Shown here: positions 39,901 through 47,753 of the stretch, piece by piece
How the letters are laid out: each line of letters opens with the position of its first letter
How positions within the stretch are numbered: position 1 is the first letter of the stretch
DNA from: Flavobacteriales bacterium
Lineage (GTDB): Bacteria > Bacteroidota > Bacteroidia > Flavobacteriales_F > PHOS-HE28
Assembly (NCBI GenBank): GCA_016719225.1
Contig: JADKAN010000005.1
Span: 62,001-126,000, forward strand
Reading direction: 5' to 3'
DNA length: 64,000 nt
Notes under the pieces: generated by a model
The model's input: the letters and a program-made list of their open reading frames with translations, nothing else
Databases searched by the model: none
What the model was told of the DNA's origin: nothing
Position numbers and translations under genes: made by a program

Positions 39901-40950
39901 CTAGAGCCCGTCGTTGAACCACCGATCGATCAAACGGGGCACCGCCAATTTGTCCAGCTTCTTCAGTGCGACGTGTTCCCAGTCTGTTGGTGGTTTGAAT
40001 TTTTTTGGAGGTATAACGGTCCAGAAAATGGCATGGATAATTTGATGGCTCAGCACATGCCGTGCTGCTTCACTCTTTGCTGAGATCTCCCATCCGGAAC
40101 TGAAATTGGCGCGCAGCTCCGTTTCCATAGCCTCGTTGGAAAGCGGTTTGTTGCTTTCCAGCAGTGGAAGTTCGTATAGCCCGGTCCAAATGTCCTTTCC
40201 GGCCCGCTGCCGCATGTAGATGCCGTTGCCTGTGGCAATGCGCAGGTAGTTAAAGAAGCGGTCCCGGGTTTTGGTTTTGCCTTCCTTGACCGGAAGTATT
40301 GCAATGGTACCGGTGGCAAAAGCCGCGCATCTGGCCTGTACAGGGCAACGGGAACAGTCCGGGCTTCTAGGAGTGCAAACAGTGGCTCCTAATTCCATCA
40401 CCGCTTGGTTATGATCACCCGGATGCGCTGTATCGAGCAGATCTGTCGCTAGTTCCTTGAATTGAAGCCGTCCTGCGGTGCTATCGATGGGCGTATCGAT
40501 CCCGAAGACACGGGACAGCACACGGTATACGTTCCCATCCACAACGGCTTCGGGCAGGGCGAAGCAGATCGAGCCGATCGCAGCTGCGGTGTAGTCGCCC
40601 ACGCCCTTCAGCTTCAGCAGCTCCGCGTGGCTTTGTGGGAATTTCCCGCCGTGGTTATCGACCACCTGCCGAGCGGCCTTGAGGAGGTTGCGCGCGCGGC
40701 TGTAATAGCCCAACCCTTGCCACTCTTTCAAAACGTCGTTCTCGTGGGCGCATGCCAAGTCCAGAACGGAGGGCCAGCGCTGTACAAAGCGCTGGTAATA
40801 CCCCTGACCTTGTTCCACGCGGGTCTGCTGGAGCATCACCTCGCTCAGCCAGATACGGTATGGGTCCTTCGTTTCCCGCCACGGCAATGGACGGTGTTTT
40901 TCCCGGTACCACGGCAGCAGAAGCTTGGAAAACCACGAACGACTTGACAT
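39901..40950 (-). CDS. mutY: A/G-specific adenine glycosylase MutY
   Basis: This 349-residue enzyme removes adenine mispaired with 8-oxoguanine. It shows the N-terminal WYREKHRPLPWRETKDPYRI, VMLQQTRVEQGQGYY, the helix-hairpin-helix LKGVGDYTAAAIGSI followed by the catalytic Asp in VVDGNVYRVLSR, and the 4Fe-4S set Cys-x6-Cys-x2-Cys-x5-Cys (CTPRSPDCSRCPVQARC). A NUDIX-like C-terminal domain recognises 8-oxoguanine. It is divergent from the HU gene and first in the mutY-ssb-gldE-gldD series. Confidence 0.96.
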   Translation of the reverse strand: MSSRSWFSKLLLPWYREKHRPLPWRETKDPYRIWLSEVMLQQTRVEQGQGYYQRFVQRWPSVLDLACAHENDVLKEWQGLGYYSRARNLLKAARQVVDNHGGKFPQSHAELLKLKGVGDYTAAAIGSICFALPEAVVDGNVYRVLSRVFGIDTPIDSTAGRLQFKELATDLLDTAHPGDHNQAVMELGATVCTPRSPDCSRCPVQARCAAFATGTIAILPVKEGKTKTRDRFFNYLRIATGNGIYMRQRAGKDIWTGLYELPLLESNKPLSNEAMETELRANFSSGWEISAKSEAARHVLSHQIIHAIFWTVIPPKKFKPPTDWEHVALKKLDKLAVPRLIDRWFNDGL

Positions 40951-40987
40951 CCAGTGACAAAGATGAGCACCGGATCGAAAAGAGCAC

Positions 40988-40995
40988 TATCTTCG
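40988..40995 (+). promoter_or_regulatory. promoter box for HU gene
   Basis: TATCTTCG, one base off TAnnTTTG and identical to the ssb box, lies 24 bases before the ATG at 41020. Confidence 0.5.
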
Positions 40996-41019
40996 CACCC
41001 CCAAAAAAGAAAGGCGGGA

Positions 41020-41313
41020 ATGACCAAGGCGGAACTGGTGGCGGCCATCAATAACAAGACCGGTATTGAGCGTGAAGTAGTGCTCAACACTATCGAAGCG
41101 TTCATGGACCAGGTAAAAAACAGCCTGGAAGCCGGCGAGGATGTGCACCTGCGCGGGTTCGGTAGCTTCCTCGTAAAGCACCGCGCACAGAAGACCGGTC
41201 GCATCCTGAAGAACAACACGACCATCATTATTCCGGCGCACGACATTCCTTTCTTCAAGCCCGCCGACGTTTTCGTGGAAAAGGTGAAGACCCGCGCGAA
41301 AAAAACGCACTGA
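41020..41313 (+). CDS. HU/IHF-family DNA-binding protein
   Basis: The 97-residue protein matches the HU/IHF fold: MTKAELVAAINNKTGIEREV at the start, the core VHLRGFGSFLVKHRAQKTGRI, then the DNA-gripping arm segment (NNTTIIIPAHDIPFFKPAD) and a basic C-terminal helix. ATG 41020 is the family start, and the promoter box at 40988 lies inside the longer frame. The stop overlaps the next gene's ATG (TGATG at 41311), coupling it to a TPR protein. Confidence 0.95.
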   Translation: MTKAELVAAINNKTGIEREVVLNTIEAFMDQVKNSLEAGEDVHLRGFGSFLVKHRAQKTGRILKNNTTIIIPAHDIPFFKPADVFVEKVKTRAKKTH

Positions 41314-41879
41314 TGGGACTGACGCGCAAACATTGGATCATGATCACCGGCGCCGTTCTGGTGGTGGTGCTCTTGGCCATGGCACCGCGCACGCCCTCTA
41401 ATGCAGCAGCGGCTAACGCGGCCGAGGCTACTTCGGCCAGGGTAAGCGAGGATCCCAACAGCGGTTCCACTCCTACGGCTGACGGCCCCCGTGAGGGCAT
41501 GACAAGTAAAGACCCGAAAGTGAGCGCCATCCTTAGCGAACTCGCTGCCGGGGGGCCGCCCATGCAGGTCATCCTGAAGCTGAAGGGTCTTGCCGACGAG
41601 GAGCCGGAGAACGTGGAGGCGCAATACCATTTGGGCATGTTCAGTTGGCAGACCGGCCAGTACGACAAGGCCATGGAGCGTTTCAAGAACACCATCAAGC
41701 TGGATCCTAAAGGCTATCCAGATGCTTATGCCTACCTCGGCCAAGCCTATGCTTCGCTGGACAGCGCGGACAAGGCCATCGCCACGCTAGAGACCTACAA
41801 GACATTGGTGACCGACACCGCCCTCATCAACGGGGCCGATCGGTACATCGTTGAGATCAAGAACAAGCACAAACACTGA
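41313..41879 (+). CDS. membrane-anchored TPR protein
   Basis: This 188-residue protein has an N-terminal membrane helix (WIMITGAVLVVVLLAMAP), a disordered Ala/Ser/Thr linker of about 50 residues, and two TPR repeats (VEAQYHLGMFSWQTGQYDKA, AYLGQAYASLDSADKAIATL). The topology suggests a periplasmic TPR domain. It is coupled to the HU gene upstream and followed by the 31-residue basic protein. The function is unknown; a partner-binding role follows from the TPRs. Confidence 0.8.
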   Translation: MGLTRKHWIMITGAVLVVVLLAMAPRTPSNAAAANAAEATSARVSEDPNSGSTPTADGPREGMTSKDPKVSAILSELAAGGPPMQVILKLKGLADEEPENVEAQYHLGMFSWQTGQYDKAMERFKNTIKLDPKGYPDAYAYLGQAYASLDSADKAIATLETYKTLVTDTALINGADRYIVEIKNKHKH

Positions 41880-41885
41880 CCACAC

Positions 41886-41981
41886 ATGCCCTGCGGTAAA
41901 AAAAGGAAGCGCCATAAGATGGCCACCCACAAGCGGAAAAAGCGCTTGCGCAAGAACCGTCACAAGAAGAAAAACCGGTAG
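41886..41981 (+). CDS. 31-residue very basic protein, AURKAIP1/COX24-like
   Basis: ATG 41886 to TAG 41979-41981 encodes 31 residues: MPCGKKRKRHKMATHKRKKR, then LRKNRHKKKNR. More than half are Lys or Arg. The HKMATHKRKKRLRK core resembles the AURKAIP1/COX24 (mS38) motif, and Bacteroidota carry a near-identical short gene annotated that way. A ribosomal role is therefore likely. It may correspond to the extra ribosomal protein reported in Flavobacterium, which was not checked here. It starts six bases after the TPR gene and ends before a strong hairpin. Confidence 0.75.
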   Translation: MPCGKKRKRHKMATHKRKKRLRKNRHKKKNR

Positions 41982-42000
41982 GCGTTGATACCCGGCATGG

Positions 42001-42028
42001 CCCCGGTCCGTGAAACCACGGACCGGGG
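42001..42028 (+). terminator. terminator after the small basic protein
   Basis: A perfect 12-base stem (CCCCGGTCCGTG / CACGGACCGGGG) with an AAAC loop begins 20 bases after the stop. There is no long T-run. It overlaps the open frame upstream of rng, another reason to place the rng start later. Confidence 0.7.
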
Positions 42029-42087
42029 GCTTATGCATGTCGGTAACCCGCGTCCGCCAGGGCGCTTCACCTTACCCGATTTTTCCC

Positions 42088-43638
42088 GTGAGCGTAGATC
42101 TGATCATCCGCTCCCAAGGGAGCGAAGTAGCCATCGCCGTCCTGCGCGACAAGCTCCTCATGGAGTTGCATCGCGAGCGGACCGAGCGTGGCTTTGCCGT
42201 AGGCGATATTTATTTGGCCAAAGTGCGGAAAGTGGCACCAGGGCTCAATGCGGCGTTCGTGGACGTGGGGCACGAGAAGGATGCCTTCCTGCACTACTAC
42301 GACCTGGGGCCGCAATACCGCAACAGTTATAAATTCACCAAAGCCGCGGTGGCGGGTACGCTGAAATCCTCGCTGTTAGAGGATTGGAAGTTGGAACCCG
42401 ACATCAACAAGGAGGGCAAATTGGCGGAGGCACTCAGCGCAAGCCAAAGTATCCTGGTCCAGATCGCGAAGGAGCCGATCAGTACCAAAGGTCCTCGCCT
42501 AACGGCGGAGGTGACTTTGGCCGGCCGCTATATGGTGTTGGTACCCTTCATCAACAAGGTCAGCATCAGCAGCCGGCTCACCGACGAGACGGAACGCAAG
42601 CGCCTCAAGGCCTTGATGCAGGCCATCCGCCCGAAGAACTTCGGCGTGATCATCCGCACGAATGCTGAAGGCAAGGCCACCGAGGATCTGGAAGCCGACC
42701 TGAAGACCTTGCTACAGCGCTGGGACGAGATGTTCCGCAACCTGCGCAACGCCATGCCACCCAAGCAGGTGCTCGGCGAGATCGACCGCACCAATGCCGT
42801 GCTGCGCGATGTCCTCAATAAGGACTTCACCAGCATCATCGTGGACGACGAAGTGCTCTACGAGGAAGTGAAGGAGACCATCGCACGCACCGCTCCAGAG
42901 AAGAGCGACATCGTAAAGCTCTACAAGGGCAAGCTCGACATCTTCGACAACTACGGGATCAACAAGCAGATCAAGCAGGCCTTTGGTCGGCAGGTGATGC
43001 TGCCCAGCGGCGCCTACCTCATCGTCGAGAAGACGGAGGCCATGCACGTGGTCGATGTGAACAGCGGTAGCCGTAAAGGTGGCCGCAACGACCAAGAGCA
43101 GAACGCGCTGGAAACCAACGTGGAGGCCGCCAAGGAGATCGCACGGCTCTTGCGTTTGCGTGATATGGGCGGCATCATTTGCGTGGACTTCATCGACCTC
43201 TACGAAGCCGACAACCGACGCACCCTCCACAAGGTGTTGAAGGATGCCATGGAGGACGATAAGGCCAAGCACAACGTGCTTCCTCCAAGCAAATTCGGTG
43301 TTATCGAGATGACGCGCCAACGCGTGCGTCCCGAGACCGAGATCGATACCAGCGAGAGCTGCCCCACCTGCGGCGGAACAGGCGAGGTGAGTGCACCGGT
43401 GCTTATCGTGGACGAGATCGAGAACGGCCTCAATTACCTTCTTTCGGAAAAGGACATGAACGGGGTAAGCCTGCATGTGCACCCCTTCGTAGCGGCCTAC
43501 TTCACCAAGGGCCTTCCAAGCATCCAACACAAGTGGTGGTGGCGCTGGAAGAAATGGGTGAAGGTGGTCCCACAGGGTTCCAGCCGCTACCTCGAGTTCC
43601 ACGTCCGCGATAGCGAGGGGAAAGAGGTTGCTGTTTGA
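42088..43638 (+). CDS. rng: ribonuclease G (RNase E/G family)
   Basis: This 516-residue endoribonuclease processes rRNA 5' ends and decays mRNA. It has an S1-like domain early (FAVGDIYLAKVRKVAPGLNAAFVDVGHEKDAFLHY), RNase E/G core segments GPRLTAEVTLAGRYMVLVPF and HVVDVNSG, the metal-binding CVDFIDL, and a CPTCGGTG zinc-link. GTG 42088 fits the family start (SVDLIIRS). ATG 42037 and earlier starts lie just after or within the terminator hairpin. It is followed by a repeat-bearing gap and recX. Confidence 0.92.
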   Translation: MSVDLIIRSQGSEVAIAVLRDKLLMELHRERTERGFAVGDIYLAKVRKVAPGLNAAFVDVGHEKDAFLHYYDLGPQYRNSYKFTKAAVAGTLKSSLLEDWKLEPDINKEGKLAEALSASQSILVQIAKEPISTKGPRLTAEVTLAGRYMVLVPFINKVSISSRLTDETERKRLKALMQAIRPKNFGVIIRTNAEGKATEDLEADLKTLLQRWDEMFRNLRNAMPPKQVLGEIDRTNAVLRDVLNKDFTSIIVDDEVLYEEVKETIARTAPEKSDIVKLYKGKLDIFDNYGINKQIKQAFGRQVMLPSGAYLIVEKTEAMHVVDVNSGSRKGGRNDQEQNALETNVEAAKEIARLLRLRDMGGIICVDFIDLYEADNRRTLHKVLKDAMEDDKAKHNVLPPSKFGVIEMTRQRVRPETEIDTSESCPTCGGTGEVSAPVLIVDEIENGLNYLLSEKDMNGVSLHVHPFVAAYFTKGLPSIQHKWWWRWKKWVKVVPQGSSRYLEFHVRDSEGKEVAV

Positions 43639-43651
43639 TCTTCTTTGGGCT

Positions 43652-43720
43652 CAAGCTGCAAGCCACAAGCTTGTATTCGGTGTTATGCTTGCGCTAGGTA
43701 AGCTTGTGGATTGAAGCTGG
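43652..43720. repeat. inverted-repeat element between rng and recX
   Basis: Two 21-base arms (43652-43672 and 43700-43720) made of CAAGCT/AGCTTG and CCACAAG/CTTGTGG words pair at about 18 of 21 positions around a 27-base spacer. The element fills most of the 88-base gap and ends just before the recX start. Its layout resembles the miaB element, but its sequence is different. Confidence 0.6.
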
Positions 43721-43726
43721 AAGCTA

Positions 43727-44206
43727 ATGGCTGATCAAGAATTCTCCGAACTCGAACTCTTGGCCAAAGCCCGCAACTACTGCGCTCGCCAAGAGCGATG
43801 CCAACAGGAAGTCCGCGACAAAACCTACTCTTGGGGCGGACATAAGGAGTCCGTGGAGCAGATCATCGCGCAGCTCATCGGTGAAGGCTTCTTGAACGAG
43901 GCCCGTTTCGCGGAGCATTATGCCGTGAGCAAGAGCCGGCAGAAAGGCTGGGGCAGAAGGAAGATCGAACAGGCCTTGCAGACGAAGCGCGTTTCGGAAG
44001 CATGCATTGCCAAGGGTTTGAAGGCACTCGATGGCGATGAGGTATACCAGCAGTTGTCAGTGGCCGTCGTCAAGCGTTGGGAAAAGCTGAAGCACGACGA
44101 GCCTTTCATCCGGAAAGGGAAGTTGTTCCGATACTTCATGAGCAAGGGATTCTCTGCGGAAGAGATCGGAAAGGCGTTTGGGGAATTGACTAGTGGACGT
44201 GGCTGA
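43727..44206 (+). CDS. recX: RecX-family recombination regulator
   Basis: The 159-residue, mostly helical, basic protein matches RecX: LLAKARNYCARQERCQQEVRDK near the start, LIGEGFLNEARFAEHYAVSKSRQKGWG as the central block, and the three-helix repeats ending in LFRYFMSKGFSAEEIGKAF. RecX restrains RecA filament growth. recA is not in the window, so the gene is unlinked here. The repeat element lies directly before the start and contains no promoter box of the local type. Confidence 0.88.
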   Translation: MADQEFSELELLAKARNYCARQERCQQEVRDKTYSWGGHKESVEQIIAQLIGEGFLNEARFAEHYAVSKSRQKGWGRRKIEQALQTKRVSEACIAKGLKALDGDEVYQQLSVAVVKRWEKLKHDEPFIRKGKLFRYFMSKGFSAEEIGKAFGELTSGRG

Positions 44207-44237
44207 CGCCATCCTTTTTGAAGCGTTGCATGCGCAG

Positions 44238-44245
44238 TACCTTCG
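44238..44245 (+). promoter_or_regulatory. promoter box for prfB
   Basis: TACCTTCG lies 30 bases before the ATG at 44276. Confidence 0.45.
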
Positions 44246-44275
44246 CGGCCCGAAAGAACCGCGTTTCCCGCACCC

Positions 44276-45376
44276 ATGATCACCATCGATAAGATCACCA
44301 ACCTCGCCGAGCGCCTGGAAGCATTGAAGGGCTACTTGGAGGTCGAGGACAAGCGGGGACGTATCCTTGAAGAAGAAAAGTATACGCTGGACCCGGATTT
44401 CTGGAACGACCAGAAGAAGGCGCAAGCGGTGATGCACAAGATCCGCGAGCTGAAGCGCTGGGTGGTGATGTACGAAAAGGTGAAGAGTGAGGTGGATGAT
44501 GCGGAGGTGACCTACGAGTTTTTCAAGGCCAAGGAAGCGAGCGAGGATGAGTTGGAGGTTCAGTTTAAAAAGGCTTCGGAAGCCTTGGAAGAGCTCGAGT
44601 TCAAGAACATGCTTAGCGCCGAGGAAGATCCGTTGAGTGCGGTGGTGCAGATAACGAGCGGCGCGGGTGGCACCGAGAGCAATGACTGGGCCATGATGCT
44701 GCTGCGCATGTACCGCATGTGGTCCGAGAAGAACGGTTACCAAGTGAAGATCCTCGACTATCAGGACGGTGAAGCAGCGGGCATCAAACAAGCCACTATG
44801 GAGGTGGCCGGCGAGTTCGCCTTCGGCATGCTGAAGAGCGAGAACGGCGTGCATCGTTTGGTGCGCATCAGCCCCTTCGATAGCCAGGCAAGGCGCCATA
44901 CCAGCTTCGTCAGTGTCTACGTATTCCCCTTGGTGGACGAGAGCATCGACATCGAGATCAATCCGGCGGACATCACTTGGGATACCTTCCGCAGCGGCGG
45001 TGCTGGTGGCCAGAACGTGAACAAGGTGGAGACGGGCGTTCGCCTGAGGCACGCGCCAACCGGCATCATTATCGAGAACACCGAGACCCGTAGCCAGCTG
45101 GACAATAAGACCAAGGCCCTGCAATTGCTGAAGAGCCAACTGTACGAGGCCGAATTGGAACGTCGCCGCAACAAGCGCAGCGAGATAGAGGCGGGCAAGA
45201 AGAAGATCGAGTGGGGCAGCCAGATCCGCAACTACGTGCTACAGCCTTACAAGCTCGTGAAGGACGTCCGTACCGACCATGAGACCAGCAGTGTGGACGA
45301 TGTTCTTAACGGCGAGATCGATGGTTTCCTCAAGGCTTGGTTGATGCAACACGGACAAAGCCAGAAAGTGGCATAA
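44276..45376 (+). CDS. prfB: peptide chain release factor 2
   Basis: This 366-residue factor reads UGA and UAA. The codon-recognition SPF appears in VRISPFDSQARRHTSF and the hydrolysis motif GGQ in RSGGAGGQNVNK. The N-terminal helical domain is normal (LEALKGYLEVEDKRGR, DPDFWND). Many prfB genes carry a programmed +1 frameshift (CTT TGA) near codon 25. Here the reading frame is continuous through that position (GGCTACTTGGAGG), so autoregulation by frameshifting is absent. It is followed nine bases later by an arsC-like gene. Confidence 0.95.
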   Translation: MITIDKITNLAERLEALKGYLEVEDKRGRILEEEKYTLDPDFWNDQKKAQAVMHKIRELKRWVVMYEKVKSEVDDAEVTYEFFKAKEASEDELEVQFKKASEALEELEFKNMLSAEEDPLSAVVQITSGAGGTESNDWAMMLLRMYRMWSEKNGYQVKILDYQDGEAAGIKQATMEVAGEFAFGMLKSENGVHRLVRISPFDSQARRHTSFVSVYVFPLVDESIDIEINPADITWDTFRSGGAGGQNVNKVETGVRLRHAPTGIIIENTETRSQLDNKTKALQLLKSQLYEAELERRRNKRSEIEAGKKKIEWGSQIRNYVLQPYKLVKDVRTDHETSSVDDVLNGEIDGFLKAWLMQHGQSQKVA

Positions 45377-45385
45377 TCAACTCAA

Positions 45386-45742
45386 ATGGCCGATTGGACG
45401 ATCTATCACAACCCGCGCTGCTCCAAAAGCCGTGAAGCGCTCACTTTACTGAAAGAAAACGGCATAACACCGAAGGTGGTGGAATACCTGAAGGACGCAC
45501 CCACGCGGAAAGAGCTCGAGCTGCTGGTGATGCAGCTCGGCATACCGGCTTCGGAGCTAGTGCGTAAGAACGAGCCGCTCTTCAAAGAGAAGTACAAGGG
45601 TCTACAGCTGAACGAACACGAATGGATCCGTGTTATGCACGAGAACCCCCAGCTGATGGAACGCCCAGTGGTGGTGAAGGGACACAAGGCCGTCATCGGC
45701 CGACCGATGGATAACGTACAGGACCTCATAGACAAAAAGTAA
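45386..45742 (+). CDS. arsC: ArsC/Spx-family reductase
   Basis: The 118-residue thioredoxin-fold protein has the ArsC motif YHNPRCSKSREAL with the catalytic Cys at about 12. VEYLKDAPTRKELELLV and the late RPVVVKGHKAVIGRP (substrate-site cis-Pro region) follow. The glutaredoxin-linked arsenate reductase family includes YffB-like members of unknown substrate, so the arsenate role is probable only. It is probably co-transcribed with prfB. A perfect 20-base palindrome follows its stop. Confidence 0.85.
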   Translation: MADWTIYHNPRCSKSREALTLLKENGITPKVVEYLKDAPTRKELELLVMQLGIPASELVRKNEPLFKEKYKGLQLNEHEWIRVMHENPQLMERPVVVKGHKAVIGRPMDNVQDLIDKK

Positions 45743-45762
45743 GGGCGCAAGATCTTGCGCCC
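45743..45762. terminator. 20-base perfect palindrome between arsC and fumC
   Basis: GGGCGCAAGATCTTGCGCCC is perfectly self-complementary, starts directly after the arsC stop and ends eight bases before the fumC ATG. As RNA it would form a stem lacking a proper loop or need a four-base loop, and there is no T-run. A terminator, processing site or operator are all possible. Confidence 0.4.
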
Positions 45763-45770
45763 CAACGACC

Positions 45771-47165
45771 ATGGACTACCGCATAGAAAAGGACACGATG
45801 GGCGAGGTAAAGGTCCCCGCCGACAAATACTGGGGCGCACAGACCGAGCGCAGCCGCAACAACTTCAAGATCGGGCCGCCGGGCAGCATGCCGAGCGAGA
45901 TCATCCACGCCTTCGCCATCCTGAAGAAGGCCGCCGCATTGGCGAACCTGGAGCTCGGCAAGCTGCCACAGGAAAAGTGCGACCTGATCGGCAAGGTCTG
46001 CGATGAGATCCTCACGGGAAAGCTGGATGACCAGTTCCCGCTGGTGATCTGGCAGACCGGTAGCGGTACCCAGAGCAACATGAACGTGAACGAAGTGGTG
46101 GCCAATCGCGGTCACGTCATGCAAGGCGGCATGCTCAGCGACGCCGAGAAAGTGCTCAAGGCCAACGACGACGTGAACAAGAGCCAGAGCAGCAACGACA
46201 CCTTCCCGACGGCCATGCACATCGCGGCCTACACCGCTGCTGCCAAGGTGACCCTACCAGGAGTGAGGAAGCTGCGCGACACGCTGGCCAAAAAGAGCAA
46301 CGATTTCAAGGATATCGTGAAGACGGGACGCACCCACTTCATGGACGCCACTCCGCTCACGCTTGGGCAGGAGATCAGCGGCTACGTGCAGCAGCTGGAC
46401 AACGGCATCCGCGCCGTGGAGAATGCACTGGCGATGATCAGTGAACTCGCATTGGGCGGTACCGCCGTGGGTACCGGCCTCAATGCACCCAAAGGCTATA
46501 GCGTGCTGGTGGCGAAGAAGATCGCGGAGCTTACCGGCCTGCCCTTCGTCACCGCGCCGAACAAATTCGAGGCCTTGGCCGCGCACGATGCCATGGTGGA
46601 GCTCAGCGGCGCCTTCAAGCGCTTGGCGGTTTCACTGAACAAGATCGGCAATGACGTGCGAATGCTGAGCAGCGGCCCCCGGGCCGGCATCGGTGAGATC
46701 ATCATCCCGGACAATGAGCCCGGGTCCTCCATCATGCCGGGCAAGGTGAACCCGACGCAGCCTGAAGCCCTCACCATGGTGTGCGCACAGGTGATCGGCA
46801 ACGATGTGGCGGTGAGCATCGGCGGCATGCAAGGCCAGTTCGAGCTGAACGTCTTCAAGCCGGTGATCGCTGCCAACGTGCTCCAAAGCGCGCACCTGCT
46901 CGGCGATGCCTGCATGAGCTTCAACGACCACTGCGCCGAGGGCCTACTGCCCAACAAGCCCGTGCTTAAGCAGCACTTGGAGAATTCCTTGATGCTCGTC
47001 ACAGCTTTGAACACGCACATCGGCTACTACAAGAGCGCAGAGATCGCGAACAAAGCGCACAAGGAAGGCACCACGCTGAAACAGGCGGCACTCACATTGG
47101 GTTACGTCAGCGCCGAAGACTTCGATACCTGGGTGGATCCGGCGAAGATGGTGAGTGGTGGTTAG
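45771..47165 (+). CDS. fumC: class II fumarate hydratase
   Basis: The 464-residue TCA-cycle enzyme interconverts fumarate and malate. It has the class II motifs GSGTQSNMNVNEVVANR, KSQSSNDTFPTAMHIAA, GRTHFMDATPLTLGQE, and the superfamily signature GSSIMPGKVNPTQ with the mobile catalytic loop. There are no iron-sulfur cysteines, as expected for the oxygen-stable class. The length is normal. It lies between a palindrome and the DUF983 gene. Confidence 0.97.
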   Translation: MDYRIEKDTMGEVKVPADKYWGAQTERSRNNFKIGPPGSMPSEIIHAFAILKKAAALANLELGKLPQEKCDLIGKVCDEILTGKLDDQFPLVIWQTGSGTQSNMNVNEVVANRGHVMQGGMLSDAEKVLKANDDVNKSQSSNDTFPTAMHIAAYTAAAKVTLPGVRKLRDTLAKKSNDFKDIVKTGRTHFMDATPLTLGQEISGYVQQLDNGIRAVENALAMISELALGGTAVGTGLNAPKGYSVLVAKKIAELTGLPFVTAPNKFEALAAHDAMVELSGAFKRLAVSLNKIGNDVRMLSSGPRAGIGEIIIPDNEPGSSIMPGKVNPTQPEALTMVCAQVIGNDVAVSIGGMQGQFELNVFKPVIAANVLQSAHLLGDACMSFNDHCAEGLLPNKPVLKQHLENSLMLVTALNTHIGYYKSAEIANKAHKEGTTLKQAALTLGYVSAEDFDTWVDPAKMVSGG

Positions 47166-47197
47166 ATAGCGGCCGGTTGCCGTTGTGATCTTCCAAT

Positions 47198-47205
47198 TAC
47201 CTTTG
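47198..47205 (+). promoter_or_regulatory. promoter box upstream of DUF983 gene
   Basis: TACCTTTG lies 113 bases before the ATG at 47319. A second, weaker GACCTTTG at 47307-47314 is only four bases from that ATG and probably too close. Confidence 0.4.
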
Positions 47206-47318
47206 ATGGGCTGGAGTCCAGCATGAGGGGAAGTCTGGAAAAGCACCGGAGATCGAACCGTATCCCACTTTGTGATTTTACTCACCTTGTTCCCGGTCGC
47301 GAACGTGACCTTTGACCC

Positions 47319-47726
47319 ATGGACTGGAAAGGCACCAAGCTGTACAGCATTATCAAGTTCAAGTGTCCGTATTGCCACGAAGGCCAATTCTTCCTGGCAC
47401 ATCCCTACAACTTGCGCCGCGCAGGTGATTTGCTGGACAAATGCCCGGTATGCCATCGCCGATACACCATTGAGCCCGGGTTTTATTTCGGTGCCATGTA
47501 TGTCTCCTATGCTATGACGGTTGCGGTGGCAGTGAGCATCTGGGTAGCTATCATGGTTTTGGCGCCTGACATGGCATTGCATTGGCAAGCGGCGATCATC
47601 ATTGGGGTGATCGTGCTCGGGGGTCCTATGTTCTATGCAGTGAGCAAGATCGTTTGGGCCAATATGTTCTTCGATTACAAGGGACCGGTCGAAGAAGGGA
47701 GCGGGACCGACGGGCACGAAGCCTGA
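47319..47726 (+). CDS. DUF983 membrane protein
   Basis: The 135-residue protein has an N-terminal zinc-ribbon-like pair (KCPYCHEGQFF and KCPVCHRRY), then FEPGFYFGAMYVSYAMTVAV-type and LHWQAAIIIGVIVLGG segments forming two membrane helices. This is the DUF983 pattern. The function is unknown, though it often sits beside respiratory or Crp genes. It is followed by the Crp-type regulator 27 bases later. Confidence 0.85.
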   Translation: MDWKGTKLYSIIKFKCPYCHEGQFFLAHPYNLRRAGDLLDKCPVCHRRYTIEPGFYFGAMYVSYAMTVAVAVSIWVAIMVLAPDMALHWQAAIIIGVIVLGGPMFYAVSKIVWANMFFDYKGPVEEGSGTDGHEA

Positions 47727-47753
47727 TCCCGAACAGGGCTTTACCTTGTTTGC

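Noticed and set aside
42010..42087. Earlier start for RNase G
   Set aside because: The added residues lie in and just after the terminator hairpin and do not match the family N-terminus.
44276..44380. Programmed frameshift in prfB
   Set aside because: No CTTTGA slippery stop occurs near codon 25 and the frame is continuous.
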